Shown: positions 50,950 through 61,182 of the stretch, one piece after another
Position numbering within the stretch: position 1 is the first letter of the stretch
Layout: each line of letters starts with the position of its first letter
Assembly: GCA_963811905.1 (NCBI GenBank)
Contig: CAWETK010000024.1
Coordinates: 62,001-126,000, forward strand
Length of the DNA stretch: 64,000 nt
Direction of reading: 5' to 3'
DNA from: DATFVA01 sp963811905
GTDB taxonomy: Bacteria > Bacteroidota > Ignavibacteria > Ignavibacteriales > Ignavibacteriaceae
Made by a program: the position numbers and the translations under genes
Notes under the pieces: model-generated
The model's database searches: none
Told to the model about the DNA's origin: nothing
The model's input: the letters and a program-made list of their open reading frames with translations, nothing else

Positions 50950-51586
50950 AAAAGAAATAACTCATGCTTCAAGAATATTTGACGTCCTGAAAAAGGAATA
51001 TCCCGTAGTAAAATCAGCATTGGATTTTTCGAATCCTTTCCAGCTGCTTATAGCAACAATACTCTCTGCTCAATGCACTGATGAGAGGGTTAATATCGTC
51101 ACAAAAACATTATTCAAAAAATATAAGAAACCGCAGGATTTTATAGATGTAAATTCAGCCGGGCTTGAAAAAGATATTTATTCAACCGGATTTTACAGGC
51201 AGAAAGCTAAAAGTATTAAGCAATGCTGCCAGGCTCTGGTTGAGGACCATAAAGGGAAGGTACCTGCTGATTTCGAGGCTTTGAATAAATTGCCCGGTGT
51301 GGGGAGAAAAACTGCTTCGGTAGTTGCAGGAAATGCTTTCGGCATACCTGCTGTTGCTGTAGATACTCACGTAAAAAGACTTTCCAATCTCCTTGGCTTC
51401 ATCGATTCATCTGATCCTGAAAAGATTGAGTATAAATTGAAGGAATTGCTGCCTGAAGATGACTGGGTTGGGGCTTCTCACCTGCTGGCTGCCCATGGAA
51501 GAAAAATTTGTATTGCAAGAAGGCCCAAATGCAGGGAATGTGCGGTGGGAACTTACTGCCCGTCTTTTAACCCGGCGAATGGCTGA
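50939..51586 (+). CDS. nth: Endonuclease III
   Basis: A 215-residue DNA glycosylase/AP lyase for oxidised pyrimidines. The helix-hairpin-helix LPGVGRKTASVVAG carries catalytic Lys124, and Asp142 in VAVDTHVKRL is the second catalytic residue. A [4Fe-4S] cluster site C-x6-C-x2-C-x5-C is seen near the end (CIARRPKCRECAVGTYC). The ATG at 50939 overlaps the ferredoxin stop region; it may be co-transcribed. Confidence 0.94.
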   Translation: MAAKKEITHASRIFDVLKKEYPVVKSALDFSNPFQLLIATILSAQCTDERVNIVTKTLFKKYKKPQDFIDVNSAGLEKDIYSTGFYRQKAKSIKQCCQALVEDHKGKVPADFEALNKLPGVGRKTASVVAGNAFGIPAVAVDTHVKRLSNLLGFIDSSDPEKIEYKLKELLPEDDWVGASHLLAAHGRKICIARRPKCRECAVGTYCPSFNPANG

Positions 51587-51603
51587 AATACAAAGGAGGA
51601 ATT

Positions 51604-52170
51604 ATGGCTGATATTATGAAGGACAGAGAATACTGTCTCAGTTTATTAAAAGAATATACACAGAGCGATAGCCTGCTAAAACATGCCTATGCTGTTGAAA
51701 CCTGCGTAAAGGCTTATGCTGAAAAATTCGGTGAGGATATTGATTACTGGGGAAATGTGGCTCTTCTGCACGACTTCGATTATGAGAAATATCCCACTGC
51801 CGAAGAACATCCCTTCAAGGGGTCGGAAATTCTGAAACAAAAAGGATTTGATGATAATTTCAGAAACGCAATTTTATCCCACGCTGATTATACGGGAGTT
51901 CCGAAAGATACGCTTCTTGCAAAAACTTTGTATGCCTGCGATGAGCTTGCCGGCTTTATAACTGCCGTGACCTATGTGCGGCCGAATAAAACAGTGGATG
52001 AGGTTGAGGTAAAATCAGTAAAAAAGAAGATGAAGGATAAAGCATTTGCAAGGAACGTTAACCGTGATGATATAAGCAGGGGAGCAGAGAATCTCGGTAT
52101 TCCGCTGGATGAACATATATCTTTCTGTATTGATGCTATGAGAAAAAATAAGGAAGCCCTGGGATTATAA
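51604..52170 (+). CDS. HD-domain hydrolase
   Basis: A 188-residue HD-superfamily protein. The first His lies in LLKHAYAVETCVKAYAEKFG, the HD pair in LLHDFDYEKYPTAEEHP, and a further His in AILSHADYTG, the metal-binding set of phosphohydrolases of the HDIG type. The substrate is likely a nucleotide or phosphate ester. AAAGGAGG precedes the ATG; the stop is directly followed by the next start. Confidence 0.88.
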   Translation: MADIMKDREYCLSLLKEYTQSDSLLKHAYAVETCVKAYAEKFGEDIDYWGNVALLHDFDYEKYPTAEEHPFKGSEILKQKGFDDNFRNAILSHADYTGVPKDTLLAKTLYACDELAGFITAVTYVRPNKTVDEVEVKSVKKKMKDKAFARNVNRDDISRGAENLGIPLDEHISFCIDAMRKNKEALGL

Positions 52171-52617
52171 ATGGCTCTTAAAAAAGCTGAGAACTTTACC
52201 CTCAAAGATCAGTTCGGCAATGCATTTGAGCTGTATAAAAACCTCAATAAAAATATACTTCTTGTATTTTATCCGAAAGATGAATCGCCGGTATGTTCCA
52301 GGCAGCTGGATAACTACCAGACAAATATAGGACTTTTCGAAAAAGAAGGAATTCAGCCGGTAGGAATAAACATTGAATCCATCGATTCACACAAATCTTT
52401 CTGCGATATGAAAAGCATTGAATTTCCCCTGTTATCAGACACTGAAAAAGAGGTAAGCAGAAGGTTTAATGCACTGAATTTTTTATCCATCAATAAAAGG
52501 AAACTGGTTCTGATAAACTCTTCAGGGGAAATTGTTTACGAAAGGACTATTCCTTCTTTCTTTTACACAACAGCTGAAAAAATACTGGAAGATATCCGGA
52601 TTAAACATATTATCTAA
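52171..52617 (+). CDS. Peroxiredoxin
   Basis: A 148-residue AhpC/TSA-type peroxidase. Cys42 in ESPVCSRQLDNY is the peroxidatic residue, LVFYPKDESP and NIESIDSHKSFCD flank it. Cys in FCDMKS could resolve the disulfide. The ATG follows the previous stop without a gap. Third peroxiredoxin of the window. Confidence 0.87.
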   Translation: MALKKAENFTLKDQFGNAFELYKNLNKNILLVFYPKDESPVCSRQLDNYQTNIGLFEKEGIQPVGINIESIDSHKSFCDMKSIEFPLLSDTEKEVSRRFNALNFLSINKRKLVLINSSGEIVYERTIPSFFYTTAEKILEDIRIKHII

Positions 52618-52775
52618 ATGACTTGACAATTTGGCTAAAATAAGCCTAAATTGTAACAAATTATTAGGAGAATTTTTACAGAGTATTTGCTACTATACTT
52701 AACAAAACGGCTCTCAGAATATTAATGATCTGAAGTGGGAAGCCTTTAACAAACCGATTGATTAGAAAATTTTTA

Positions 52776-55700
52776 ATGATAGGCAAATTCTCCTTAATAT
52801 TACTATCTTTTTTCACTGCTTCTGTATTCGCTCAGTCCGAATTAAGAATCATCTCATCAGACAGAAATTCCATTACTGTTGAATATTCACCCGTCTATAC
52901 TGACAGCTCTGTGGTTAAAATACAAGACAGAGATTATATTAAACTAAATATTAAAGGCGGTTTCTTTCCCGGAAGTGAAGATTGGGGAATGCCTTCTGTC
53001 CCGGTCTCCGGTTTCAACCTTGGTGTCCCCGCTGAATTCGGCAATACCATTGAGATTTTAAGTTCATCTTTCAAAAAGTTAAATGGTATGGTAGTGCCTA
53101 ATCCCAAACCTATTAAAAAGGGAATTTCACCTTCATTTGAATATGAAATCGGCTCTGATTACAATAATTATAAAGGTTCGACTGAACTGGTTAGTTTCGG
53201 CGACTTCGATTATATCCGTAATCTTCCTGTCCAGACTATTGTGATCCACCCGGTTAACTTTGACCCGATGTCGCAGACAATAACAATGTATAAGACCATC
53301 CGCTTCAGGATCAATTTCAGCAGCAGCCAGCCGATAGCTTCCCGGCCTGCGGATGACTTTGCTGCAGGATCTATAATAAATTTTGACCAGGCAAAATATT
53401 GGGTGCGCCCCCGTAAAGTTCAGTCACTTAAAAAGACAATTATCAATAGTGTACTTCAAAACGGCACGTGGGTAAAGTTTGAAGCTCCTGAAGAAGGTAT
53501 ATATAAAATTACTTATTCTATGCTTTCATCATATGGTATAGATCCTTCTTCGGTTGATCCCCGTACAATAAAAATTTATAATAACGGAGGAGCACCTCTG
53601 CCCGAGAATCCTCTGAGTCCCAGACCGGCCGACCTAAATGAAAATGCTATCATAGTTACAGGAGAAGCCGACGGTAAATTCGACGAGGGGGATTATATCT
53701 TGTTTTATGGAAGAGGAACCAAATTCTGGGATTACGATACATCATCAGTCAGTTTTAAACGTATAAATAACATCTATTCTGATCATAATTATTACTGGAT
53801 AACATCAGGCGGAACAACCGGCAAACGTGTTCAGAATGAAGCAAACCTGAATCAGACAGGTGCATATTCTCAAACCTCGAGTACTGCCTTTGTAAGCAGG
53901 GATGATTCTAAAATAAATATTCTGAATTCCGGTCGTAATTTCCTTGGGGATGAATTTACGGACGTAGTTTTATCGCGTAATTATACTAACAAGCTTGACG
54001 GACGGATTAATGGTATACCGATAAAATATATATTCAATTTCGTTTCTGCCTCGCAGAACCCGACAACGATAGATGTTTATGAAAATGATTTCCGGATTTG
54101 GCACAAAACTATGCCCACGACCGTGAGTGAGTTTGATGACGGTGCCAGCTATGCCGGAACTGTTTATTATAACGGAAATCTTCCTGATAACAGAAGTAAC
54201 CTCAGGTTCGAATTTACCCCTAATACTCAGACTGCCAAAGGATATCTTGATTATTTTGAAATTATTTATCAGAAGGAATTAAAAGCATTTAATGATAATC
54301 TTTCGTTTTTCTCAAAAGATACTACTGCCGTAATCGATTACCGTCTTACGGGGTTTACCAACAGTAATATTAAAGTTTACGAAGTTACCGATTATGCGGG
54401 AATGAAGCAGGTAACAAATGCAGCCATCAGCGGCGGTGAATGCCGTTTCCAGTTGAGTGAAACCGAAGGCCAAGTTTCAGAATATATTGCAATTGCAGGG
54501 GACAACTATAAAACTCCCATCAACCCGCAGGAAGCTCCAAATTCTAATATTCACGGCATCGCCGGCGGTGCTAAGTTCATTATTATTACCCATAAAAATT
54601 TCAGGGAAGCTGCAGACAGGCTGAAAAATTATCGTGAGAATCAGGCAAGGAATAGAATGTCGACAGTCGTGATTGATATTGATGATATTTTCAATGAGTT
54701 TGCCGGAGGACTGCCTGACATTACCGGTATACGGGATTTTATTAAATATGCTTTCGATAACTGGCAGACTGCCCCTGAATACGTTCTGTTCTTTGGAAGC
54801 GGAAATTTCGACTATAAAAATATTCTCGGGTTTAACACTAATTTTCTTCCACCCTACGAAACACCCAATTACCTTAATGAAATCAATTCATGGACTTCAG
54901 ACGATTATTTCGTAAATCTCGATGCTGATACGATTCAGAGAGTTGATCTCGCAACCGGAAGAATAACCTGCAAGACATTAGAACAGGCAAATAGTGCAGT
55001 AGATAAAATAATCTATTATGAGAATGACAGCGAAAAAGGCCTCTGGAGAAATTTAATTACACTGGTAGCCGACGATGGTTACCAGGGAGCAAACTACCAG
55101 GGACAAGACTTTACGTCCTCCTCGGAAAACCTGGCAAATATTTATATCCCTTCATCGTATAATTTTAACAAATTATATATGGCAGCATTTCCAATCGTTC
55201 TGACAGGAAACGGTAAACGTATGCCATCGGGAAACAAAGCCATTTTGAATGCGATGAATGACGGAACTTTGATAGTTAATTATGTTGGACATGGAGCCCC
55301 TTATGTGTGGGCGGATGAATATATTTTTGAACAGGGAGTATCAATACCGCAGCTCCGGAATGACAAATATTTTTTCCTATCCGCTGCTACCTGCGACTTT
55401 GGATACTTTGATGACCCTGCTTTTGTTAGTGCAGCCGAAGAACTTGTATTGGACCCTGATGCAGGCGCTATTGGAAGTCTTTCATCGGTAAGGCCTGTGT
55501 TTCAGTATAACAATGCAGCACTTATGTACAAATATTTCTCAGAATTAATGAAATCAGGACCAGACTCTACGCGTGGTGTTCCGATAGGCAAAGCAATGTT
55601 TTATACAAAACAGGTGCCTTCATTAACAGATCAGAATGCAAGAAAATTTTTTATATTCGGAGACCCTACACTGAAACTTCTTGATCCTGAGTATAATGCT

Positions 55701-56753
55701 GTCATAGATTCAATAAATAGCCAGCCTGTAGCTGAAGGTATTCAGGTCAAAGCTCTTAGCCATACCAGGATATCCGGAAAAATAATAAGGCCCGACTCTA
55801 CTTTATGGAATAACTTTAATGGTGAGGGAACACTGGAAGTTTTCGATTCAAAAAGAACTGAATTACTTCAGAATCTTGGCAATTATGCTGTCACAAGACA
55901 GGGAGGTATAATATTCCGCGGACGGGTAACTGTAAACAGTGGTAGGTTTGATGCAGACTTTGTTGTCCCGAAAGATATATCCTACCAGGATCAGAATGGA
56001 AAAATAGTATTTTATTTTTCCAATCCTTCATCTGATGGGCTCGGTTATACAAATAAAATAATTGTGGGCGGCACAGACACAACAGCGGTGAATGATGGAA
56101 AAGGACCTGATATTGATATTCTCTTTGATAATGCTTCTGCAGTAAATTCAAATTTGATAACTCCGAATTCTAATCTTGTTATTAAATTATCGGATGAGAC
56201 CGGCTTAAACACAACCGGTACCGGTATAGGACATCAGCTTGAAGGAATTCTGAATAACCAGGAGCAGAATCCGATTGATTTCACACAGTACTTTACCGGG
56301 GATCTTGATGCCGGTGGAAAATCAGGTGAAGTTAACTATAAATTTAATAACCTTGATCAGGGTGATTATTCGCTCCAGGTAAAAGCATGGGATGTGTTTA
56401 ATAATTTCAGCACACAGACTGTATATTTCTCGGTGGTCAGCGGAGACGACCTTGAAATAAGAGATGTTTATAATTATCCTAATCCCTTTTCAAGTAATAC
56501 GACTTTTACATTTCAGCGGAACCAGATAAACGACGCAGAAGTGAGGATAAAGATATATACGGTCAGCGGCCGTCTTATCCGTGAGATCGAAAAATATCAC
56601 ACAACAGATAAGTTTGTCAGAGTCGACTGGGATGGCCGTGATCAGGACGGGAACATTATTGCTAATGGAACGTATCTTTACAAAATTATCGTAAAGAACC
56701 TTGACGGTAACTATACAAAAAGCGTTCTTGGCAAACTTGCTGTGATTCGTTAG
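52776..56753 (+). CDS. porU: T9SS sortase PorU (gingipain-like C25 peptidase)
   Basis: A 1325-residue exported peptidase/transpeptidase. A signal peptide (FSLILLSFFTASVFAQ) is followed by a long N-terminal region, then the C25 fold with catalytic His839 in NYVGHGAPYVWADE and Cys873 in AATCDFGYFDDP. In the Por system PorU cuts off the sorting domain of cargo and attaches it to A-LPS on the surface. The C-terminus ends with a FlgD-Ig-like sorting-type domain (YNYPNPFSSNTTFTFQ, WDGRDQDGNIIANGTYLYKI). The start is uncertain: an in-frame TTG lies 18 bases earlier. porV follows. Confidence 0.93.
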   Translation: MIGKFSLILLSFFTASVFAQSELRIISSDRNSITVEYSPVYTDSSVVKIQDRDYIKLNIKGGFFPGSEDWGMPSVPVSGFNLGVPAEFGNTIEILSSSFKKLNGMVVPNPKPIKKGISPSFEYEIGSDYNNYKGSTELVSFGDFDYIRNLPVQTIVIHPVNFDPMSQTITMYKTIRFRINFSSSQPIASRPADDFAAGSIINFDQAKYWVRPRKVQSLKKTIINSVLQNGTWVKFEAPEEGIYKITYSMLSSYGIDPSSVDPRTIKIYNNGGAPLPENPLSPRPADLNENAIIVTGEADGKFDEGDYILFYGRGTKFWDYDTSSVSFKRINNIYSDHNYYWITSGGTTGKRVQNEANLNQTGAYSQTSSTAFVSRDDSKINILNSGRNFLGDEFTDVVLSRNYTNKLDGRINGIPIKYIFNFVSASQNPTTIDVYENDFRIWHKTMPTTVSEFDDGASYAGTVYYNGNLPDNRSNLRFEFTPNTQTAKGYLDYFEIIYQKELKAFNDNLSFFSKDTTAVIDYRLTGFTNSNIKVYEVTDYAGMKQVTNAAISGGECRFQLSETEGQVSEYIAIAGDNYKTPINPQEAPNSNIHGIAGGAKFIIITHKNFREAADRLKNYRENQARNRMSTVVIDIDDIFNEFAGGLPDITGIRDFIKYAFDNWQTAPEYVLFFGSGNFDYKNILGFNTNFLPPYETPNYLNEINSWTSDDYFVNLDADTIQRVDLATGRITCKTLEQANSAVDKIIYYENDSEKGLWRNLITLVADDGYQGANYQGQDFTSSSENLANIYIPSSYNFNKLYMAAFPIVLTGNGKRMPSGNKAILNAMNDGTLIVNYVGHGAPYVWADEYIFEQGVSIPQLRNDKYFFLSAATCDFGYFDDPAFVSAAEELVLDPDAGAIGSLSSVRPVFQYNNAALMYKYFSELMKSGPDSTRGVPIGKAMFYTKQVPSLTDQNARKFFIFGDPTLKLLDPEYNAVIDSINSQPVAEGIQVKALSHTRISGKIIRPDSTLWNNFNGEGTLEVFDSKRTELLQNLGNYAVTRQGGIIFRGRVTVNSGRFDADFVVPKDISYQDQNGKIVFYFSNPSSDGLGYTNKIIVGGTDTTAVNDGKGPDIDILFDNASAVNSNLITPNSNLVIKLSDETGLNTTGTGIGHQLEGILNNQEQNPIDFTQYFTGDLDAGGKSGEVNYKFNNLDQGDYSLQVKAWDVFNNFSTQTVYFSVVSGDDLEIRDVYNYPNPFSSNTTFTFQRNQINDAEVRIKIYTVSGRLIREIEKYHTTDKFVRVDWDGRDQDGNIIANGTYLYKIIVKNLDGNYTKSVLGKLAVIR

Positions 56754-56876
56754 GCAATAAATTTTGGACTTATATAGGTTAAATTTTTAACTTTATAATT
56801 GATATTTTTTAAGACAGACAATAAGAAAAAGAAAATAAGAAAAATAAGATTATTTATTTATCGGAGGTAATATAAA

Positions 56877-58037
56877 ATGAAAACCATTTTCAGGCTATTG
56901 ATGGTCAGCGTTATGTTTATGGGAATGCAGCAGATAACGCATGCGCAGGGAGAAGCCGCTGTTCCATTTCTGCTTTTAGCTCCTGATTCCAGGGCTGGCG
57001 GTCTTGGTGAATCGGGCGCCGGCCTGGCAGATAATTCTGCAGCTATATTCTGGAATCCGGCGGGTCTCGCTTTTCAGACCGGAACCGAGCTGAGTATAAC
57101 TCACAGCAACTGGCTGCCCCAGTTTAACCTCGACCTCTTCTACGATTACCTGACCTACAGGGAATATATGGAGGACCTGAGCGGTACAGTTTCAGCCAGC
57201 ATCACGTATATGAACTTCGGAGAGTTTGTGCGTACGGGAGAAACTTCCCCCGATCCGCTGGGAACTTTCAGATCATTTGATGCAGCTCTTACTCTTGGAT
57301 ATGCTACCAAGATATCTCCCGATTGGGGACTTGGATTCAATTTCAGGATAATTCATAGCCGTCTCGCAGATAAAGGTGCTGGTGAAGAACAGGGTAAAGG
57401 CGTGGCAACGTCTGTAAGTTTTGATATCGCTGCAATGTGGAGACCTGAAAAATTTGTCCTGCCTTTTATAGATGAGGATATCGGCAATAAAATCAGCATC
57501 GGCGCTAACCTGAGCAACCTCGGTCCTAAAATTTATTATATAGACCGTGCACAGGCAGATCCTATCCCAACCAATTTCCGCCTTGGTTTTGCCTACAGGA
57601 TATTTGAGGATGAATTCAATTCTCTCACTTATACACTAGATTTCAGTAAACTGCTTGTCAGCAGGGACAGCAGCGGTCATTCCAAAGAATTCTATCAGGC
57701 AATATTTACTTCATGGGGTGATAAGCCCTTTAGTGAAGAACTCAGGGATATTGTTACTTCGATGGGATTTGAATACTGGTATGGTCAGCCCGGCGACTTC
57801 CTGTTTGCACTCAGGACAGGCTACTTCTACGAAGATCCTTCCTATGGAAACAGAAAGTTCTTAACCTTTGGTGCCGGTATAAGGTATGATATCTACGGTT
57901 TTGATTTCAGTTATATTACAACCGATGTTTTCAAGGGCGGTGAAAATCACCCTCTGTCAAATACATTAAGATTCAGTGTTATAATCGGATGGGGAGGAGT
58001 TCCTGAAAGCGGTCATGGCCTGCCAAGGGGAATTTAA
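56877..58037 (+). CDS. porV: T9SS outer-membrane protein PorV
   Basis: A 386-residue outer-membrane barrel with a signal peptide (FRLLMVSVMFMGMQQITHAQ). LLLAPDSRAGGLGESGAGLA and SAAIFWNPAGLAFQTGTELS are the conserved PorV/PorQ starts, and strands follow to the aromatic end. PorV carries cargo to the PorU sortase at the surface. CGGAGG precedes the ATG. It lies directly downstream of porU, the usual order. Confidence 0.92.
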   Translation: MKTIFRLLMVSVMFMGMQQITHAQGEAAVPFLLLAPDSRAGGLGESGAGLADNSAAIFWNPAGLAFQTGTELSITHSNWLPQFNLDLFYDYLTYREYMEDLSGTVSASITYMNFGEFVRTGETSPDPLGTFRSFDAALTLGYATKISPDWGLGFNFRIIHSRLADKGAGEEQGKGVATSVSFDIAAMWRPEKFVLPFIDEDIGNKISIGANLSNLGPKIYYIDRAQADPIPTNFRLGFAYRIFEDEFNSLTYTLDFSKLLVSRDSSGHSKEFYQAIFTSWGDKPFSEELRDIVTSMGFEYWYGQPGDFLFALRTGYFYEDPSYGNRKFLTFGAGIRYDIYGFDFSYITTDVFKGGENHPLSNTLRFSVIIGWGGVPESGHGLPRGI

Positions 58038-58043
58038 TCTTAT

Positions 58044-60497
58044 ATGTATAGAATAATCCGGTCAACACTTCTGATTCTATTTAGTTTGGGCAGTTTATCT
58101 GCCCAAACGTTTATTGGAAATATTAATCCTTTTCCTTCTTCAGGCCCGGCAAATATAACAGCCGGAGATACATTAAAAATTTTAGCTGTGATGGTGAACT
58201 TTCAGGATGACCGCGACGGAACAACGTTCGGTAACGGAAAATTCGGTTCAATGTATTCACAGAATTACGGGAACACTATCCTCGACCCTTTGCCCCATAA
58301 CAAACCATATTTTGAAGCTCACCTGCAGTTTGTAAAGAATTATTTTGAAAAGGTTTCTAATGGAAATCTTTTCATCGATTATACGGTATTGCCCGATACA
58401 TTTTCAGTTTCTCAGACAATGAGAAATTATTCACCTCCGAATAATTCAGATGACTTTACCGGACTGGCTGATTTTTCACAGGAAGTCTGGCAGAAAGCCG
58501 ATGCTATGTACCCGGGTTTTAATTTTGCTGATTACGACGTATTTACAATTTTTCACGCGGGCGTCGGGCGCGATATTTCTCTTCCCGGAAGCCTCGGCAA
58601 TGAGAATGATCTGCCGTCGGTTTATCTTAGCTTTGCGGCGCTGCAGAATATTTTCGGAAGTACATTCACAGGTTTTCCTGTTTCGGGAAATAGCTTTGAG
58701 ATAAGAAATTCGATGATAATCCCTGAAACAGAGAGCAGGGAAATCGAGTCTATCGGCGGTTCTGTTCTTTTTCAGGTTTCAATAAATGGTCTATTAGCTG
58801 CCAGTATAGGGAGCTACCTTGGACTTCCCGATTTGTTCGATACAGAGACCGGTCTTAGCGCTATCGGCAGATTCGGGTTGATGGACGGTCAGTCCATATT
58901 CGCTTACAACGGTATATATCCCCCTCAGCCTTCAGCATGGGAAAAAATATATCTCGGCTGGGCTCAGCCCGTAGAATTAAACCCGGGAAATTATTCCGTG
59001 GATATAGCAGCTGACCTTGCTGCATCTGTTAACGATACCACTATACTGAAGGTCCCTATTAACTCAACCGAGTATTACCTCGTTGAGAACAGAGAGAGAG
59101 ATGTAAATAATGATGGTTCAAAAATTACTTATGTGATAAACGGAAATAATTTAACAAGAACTTTTTATAAGGATACAACAGGATATATAAGCTACGATGT
59201 TGATTCGGTAGATGGTGTTGTAATTAATGTTGATGAGTATGACTGGGCGGTACCGGGCAACGGAATTGTTATATGGCATATCGATCAGAATATTATTGAT
59301 GCAAAAATTGGTTCGAATAAAATCAATACAGATAAATATAATCGCGGTGTAGACGTCGAAGAAGCCGACGGTGTACAGGATATCGGCGAGCAGTTTACTA
59401 CTATTTTCGGAGATGTTGTAATAGGTGAGGGAGGCCCTGAGGATTTCTGGTACAGCAGCAACCCTGCCGAACTTTATGAAAATAGATTTTCAAAAGATAC
59501 AAGACCCCCGGCAGTTACAAACTCCGGCGCAAATAGTCTTATTACAATGTCGGACTTTTCCGATATAAGCAATAAGATGAGTTTAAGGATATCTTATGGC
59601 GACTCTACAATAGTACCTCTATTCTCCAGAAATACCGGCTATTCGGGCAGCAGTTTCTATCTTACTGCTCTTCAAAAATATTTTACATTCGGACTGCAGG
59701 CTGATTCGGCACTTTACTTCCTAAACAACAGTGGTGCTGAGGCTATGCCTTATATTGGAGGTCTTTCAACTGCTAAAATGGCCGCTTTCACTGATTTGAA
59801 TGTTCAGCATATTGTGGGGACAAAAGGAAAATATTTAGCCGAATACGTTACCGATGGAACTACGCCATTAATAGCAACAGTAAATACAAGTAATGTATTC
59901 ACATCGGCTCCTGTAATCAGGTATCTTCCTGAACCTCAAATACTTGCAGGCAGGTCTGATGGAAAAATTATTATGTATAAACCGGCAGAGCTTCCTTCTA
60001 CTCTAATGGAGGCGCAGGACAGCCTGGATTTTGGATCAGGCCTTACAGTAACGCAGATTTCAGCTGACAGTAGTTTTATTGCTGCTATCTTTTCTTCTGT
60101 TAACAGGGCTGTTTCATATAAAGCCTACCAGGATAACCAGGAAAACAGTGTGGCCTTCACGGAAGAAAGTCCTCTCAAACTAGCGGTTACGAAGGATAAT
60201 TCCGGAGATCATATAGCAGTAATCTTAACAGACAAAAATTTCTATGTGATTAAAGGGAGTAAGATCATTGCCTCCTGGAAAGTCTCTGCTTCTGCAGGAA
60301 TAAAATCATTTATTATAGCAGATCTTAAGCAGGATGGTGAGAACTACGTGGTTTATAATAACGGGAATACTATTGAAGCAAGGAACTTAAGCGGTTCTCT
60401 TGCTGATAATTTTCCTTTTAAAGATCCCTTGAATAACGGATTTTACAGGAAATATTCTTGGCTGCTGATTTTGAAGGCGATAATAATGCGGAAATAA
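58044..60497 (+). CDS. M6-peptidase-like T9SS cargo, N-terminal part of a frameshifted gene
   Basis: An 817-codon piece of a secreted protein that is otherwise M6-type (InhA-like) metalloprotease: MVNFQDDRDGT, YFEKVSNGNLFIDYTV, DYDVFTIFHAGVGRD and YLGLPDLFDTETGLSAIGRFG. The zinc motif HExGH is not intact: the aligned residues 253-257 read A-S-I-G-S before YLGLPDLFD, so zinc peptidase activity is unlikely. A beta-propeller-like C-terminal part follows. The reading frame ends in a false stop after the shift at about 60441, while the sequence goes on as the next entry. It lies seven bases after porV. Confidence 0.82.
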   Translation: MYRIIRSTLLILFSLGSLSAQTFIGNINPFPSSGPANITAGDTLKILAVMVNFQDDRDGTTFGNGKFGSMYSQNYGNTILDPLPHNKPYFEAHLQFVKNYFEKVSNGNLFIDYTVLPDTFSVSQTMRNYSPPNNSDDFTGLADFSQEVWQKADAMYPGFNFADYDVFTIFHAGVGRDISLPGSLGNENDLPSVYLSFAALQNIFGSTFTGFPVSGNSFEIRNSMIIPETESREIESIGGSVLFQVSINGLLAASIGSYLGLPDLFDTETGLSAIGRFGLMDGQSIFAYNGIYPPQPSAWEKIYLGWAQPVELNPGNYSVDIAADLAASVNDTTILKVPINSTEYYLVENRERDVNNDGSKITYVINGNNLTRTFYKDTTGYISYDVDSVDGVVINVDEYDWAVPGNGIVIWHIDQNIIDAKIGSNKINTDKYNRGVDVEEADGVQDIGEQFTTIFGDVVIGEGGPEDFWYSSNPAELYENRFSKDTRPPAVTNSGANSLITMSDFSDISNKMSLRISYGDSTIVPLFSRNTGYSGSSFYLTALQKYFTFGLQADSALYFLNNSGAEAMPYIGGLSTAKMAAFTDLNVQHIVGTKGKYLAEYVTDGTTPLIATVNTSNVFTSAPVIRYLPEPQILAGRSDGKIIMYKPAELPSTLMEAQDSLDFGSGLTVTQISADSSFIAAIFSSVNRAVSYKAYQDNQENSVAFTEESPLKLAVTKDNSGDHIAVILTDKNFYVIKGSKIIASWKVSASAGIKSFIIADLKQDGENYVVYNNGNTIEARNLSGSLADNFPFKDPLNNGFYRKYSWLLILKAIIMRK

Positions 60498-61060
60498 TTG
60501 CTTCTACTGTTGACGGAAGGATTTTTGCAATCGATGGCGGTACGGGAAAAATTGTCTATGGATTCCCGATCTCAGCCGGCTCAGCACTGGCTGCTTACCC
60601 TGTGCTGTACGAAGATAATAACAAAATTTCACTCGCAGCTTTCAACAGCAGTATGAACCTTTCTGCCTGGAATATCGGGTTGACAGAAGGAAATATTTTC
60701 TGGGGCGGGGAATACGGCAATTCAGAAAATAGTTCTTTTGTTAAAGCAGCTTCGGGTCAGAACAGGACAGCAGGATTTTTCCCCGCTGACAGGGCTTATA
60801 ATTACCCCAATCCTGTTTATGACAATCAGACTTATATCAGGTATTACGTTTCTGAAGATGCTAAAATAAATATTAAGATATTCGATCTTGCGGGTGATTA
60901 TGTCGCCGAACTTAATGACGACGCACGCGGAGGATTGGATAATGAGACGGTATGGAATGTTGGCAATATACAAAGCGGTGTCTACCTTGCAAGGATTGAA
61001 GCTGCAGGAGTCAGCGGCAAGACTGAATCAAAAATTATTAAAATTGCAGTAGTAAAGTAA
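60458..61060 (+). CDS. C-terminal part of the same gene with T9SS sorting domain
   Basis: A 200-codon piece that continues the preceding cargo: LAADFEGDNNAEIIAST is a typical propeller/FG-GAP start after the shift, and YNYPNPVYDNQTYIRYYVSE with KINIKIFDLAGDYVAEL and GVYLARIEA is a T9SS sorting domain. The best join requires one extra T in TTTT (60441-60444) and one extra G at 60460-60461, both removable as single-base errors. It has no own start signal, so it is not a separate gene. Confidence 0.75.
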   Translation: MAADFEGDNNAEIIASTVDGRIFAIDGGTGKIVYGFPISAGSALAAYPVLYEDNNKISLAAFNSSMNLSAWNIGLTEGNIFWGGEYGNSENSSFVKAASGQNRTAGFFPADRAYNYPNPVYDNQTYIRYYVSEDAKINIKIFDLAGDYVAELNDDARGGLDNETVWNVGNIQSGVYLARIEAAGVSGKTESKIIKIAVVK

Positions 61061-61182
61061 AATAAAAACTCTTCATCTTTGAGGATAAGATCTGAGAAAC
61101 TTCTACATAACTCATCAAATATCCTGATTTGAGTAATGCAGTTTATTCTATTCGTCATATCCCAAAACGAATTAAACTTAAT

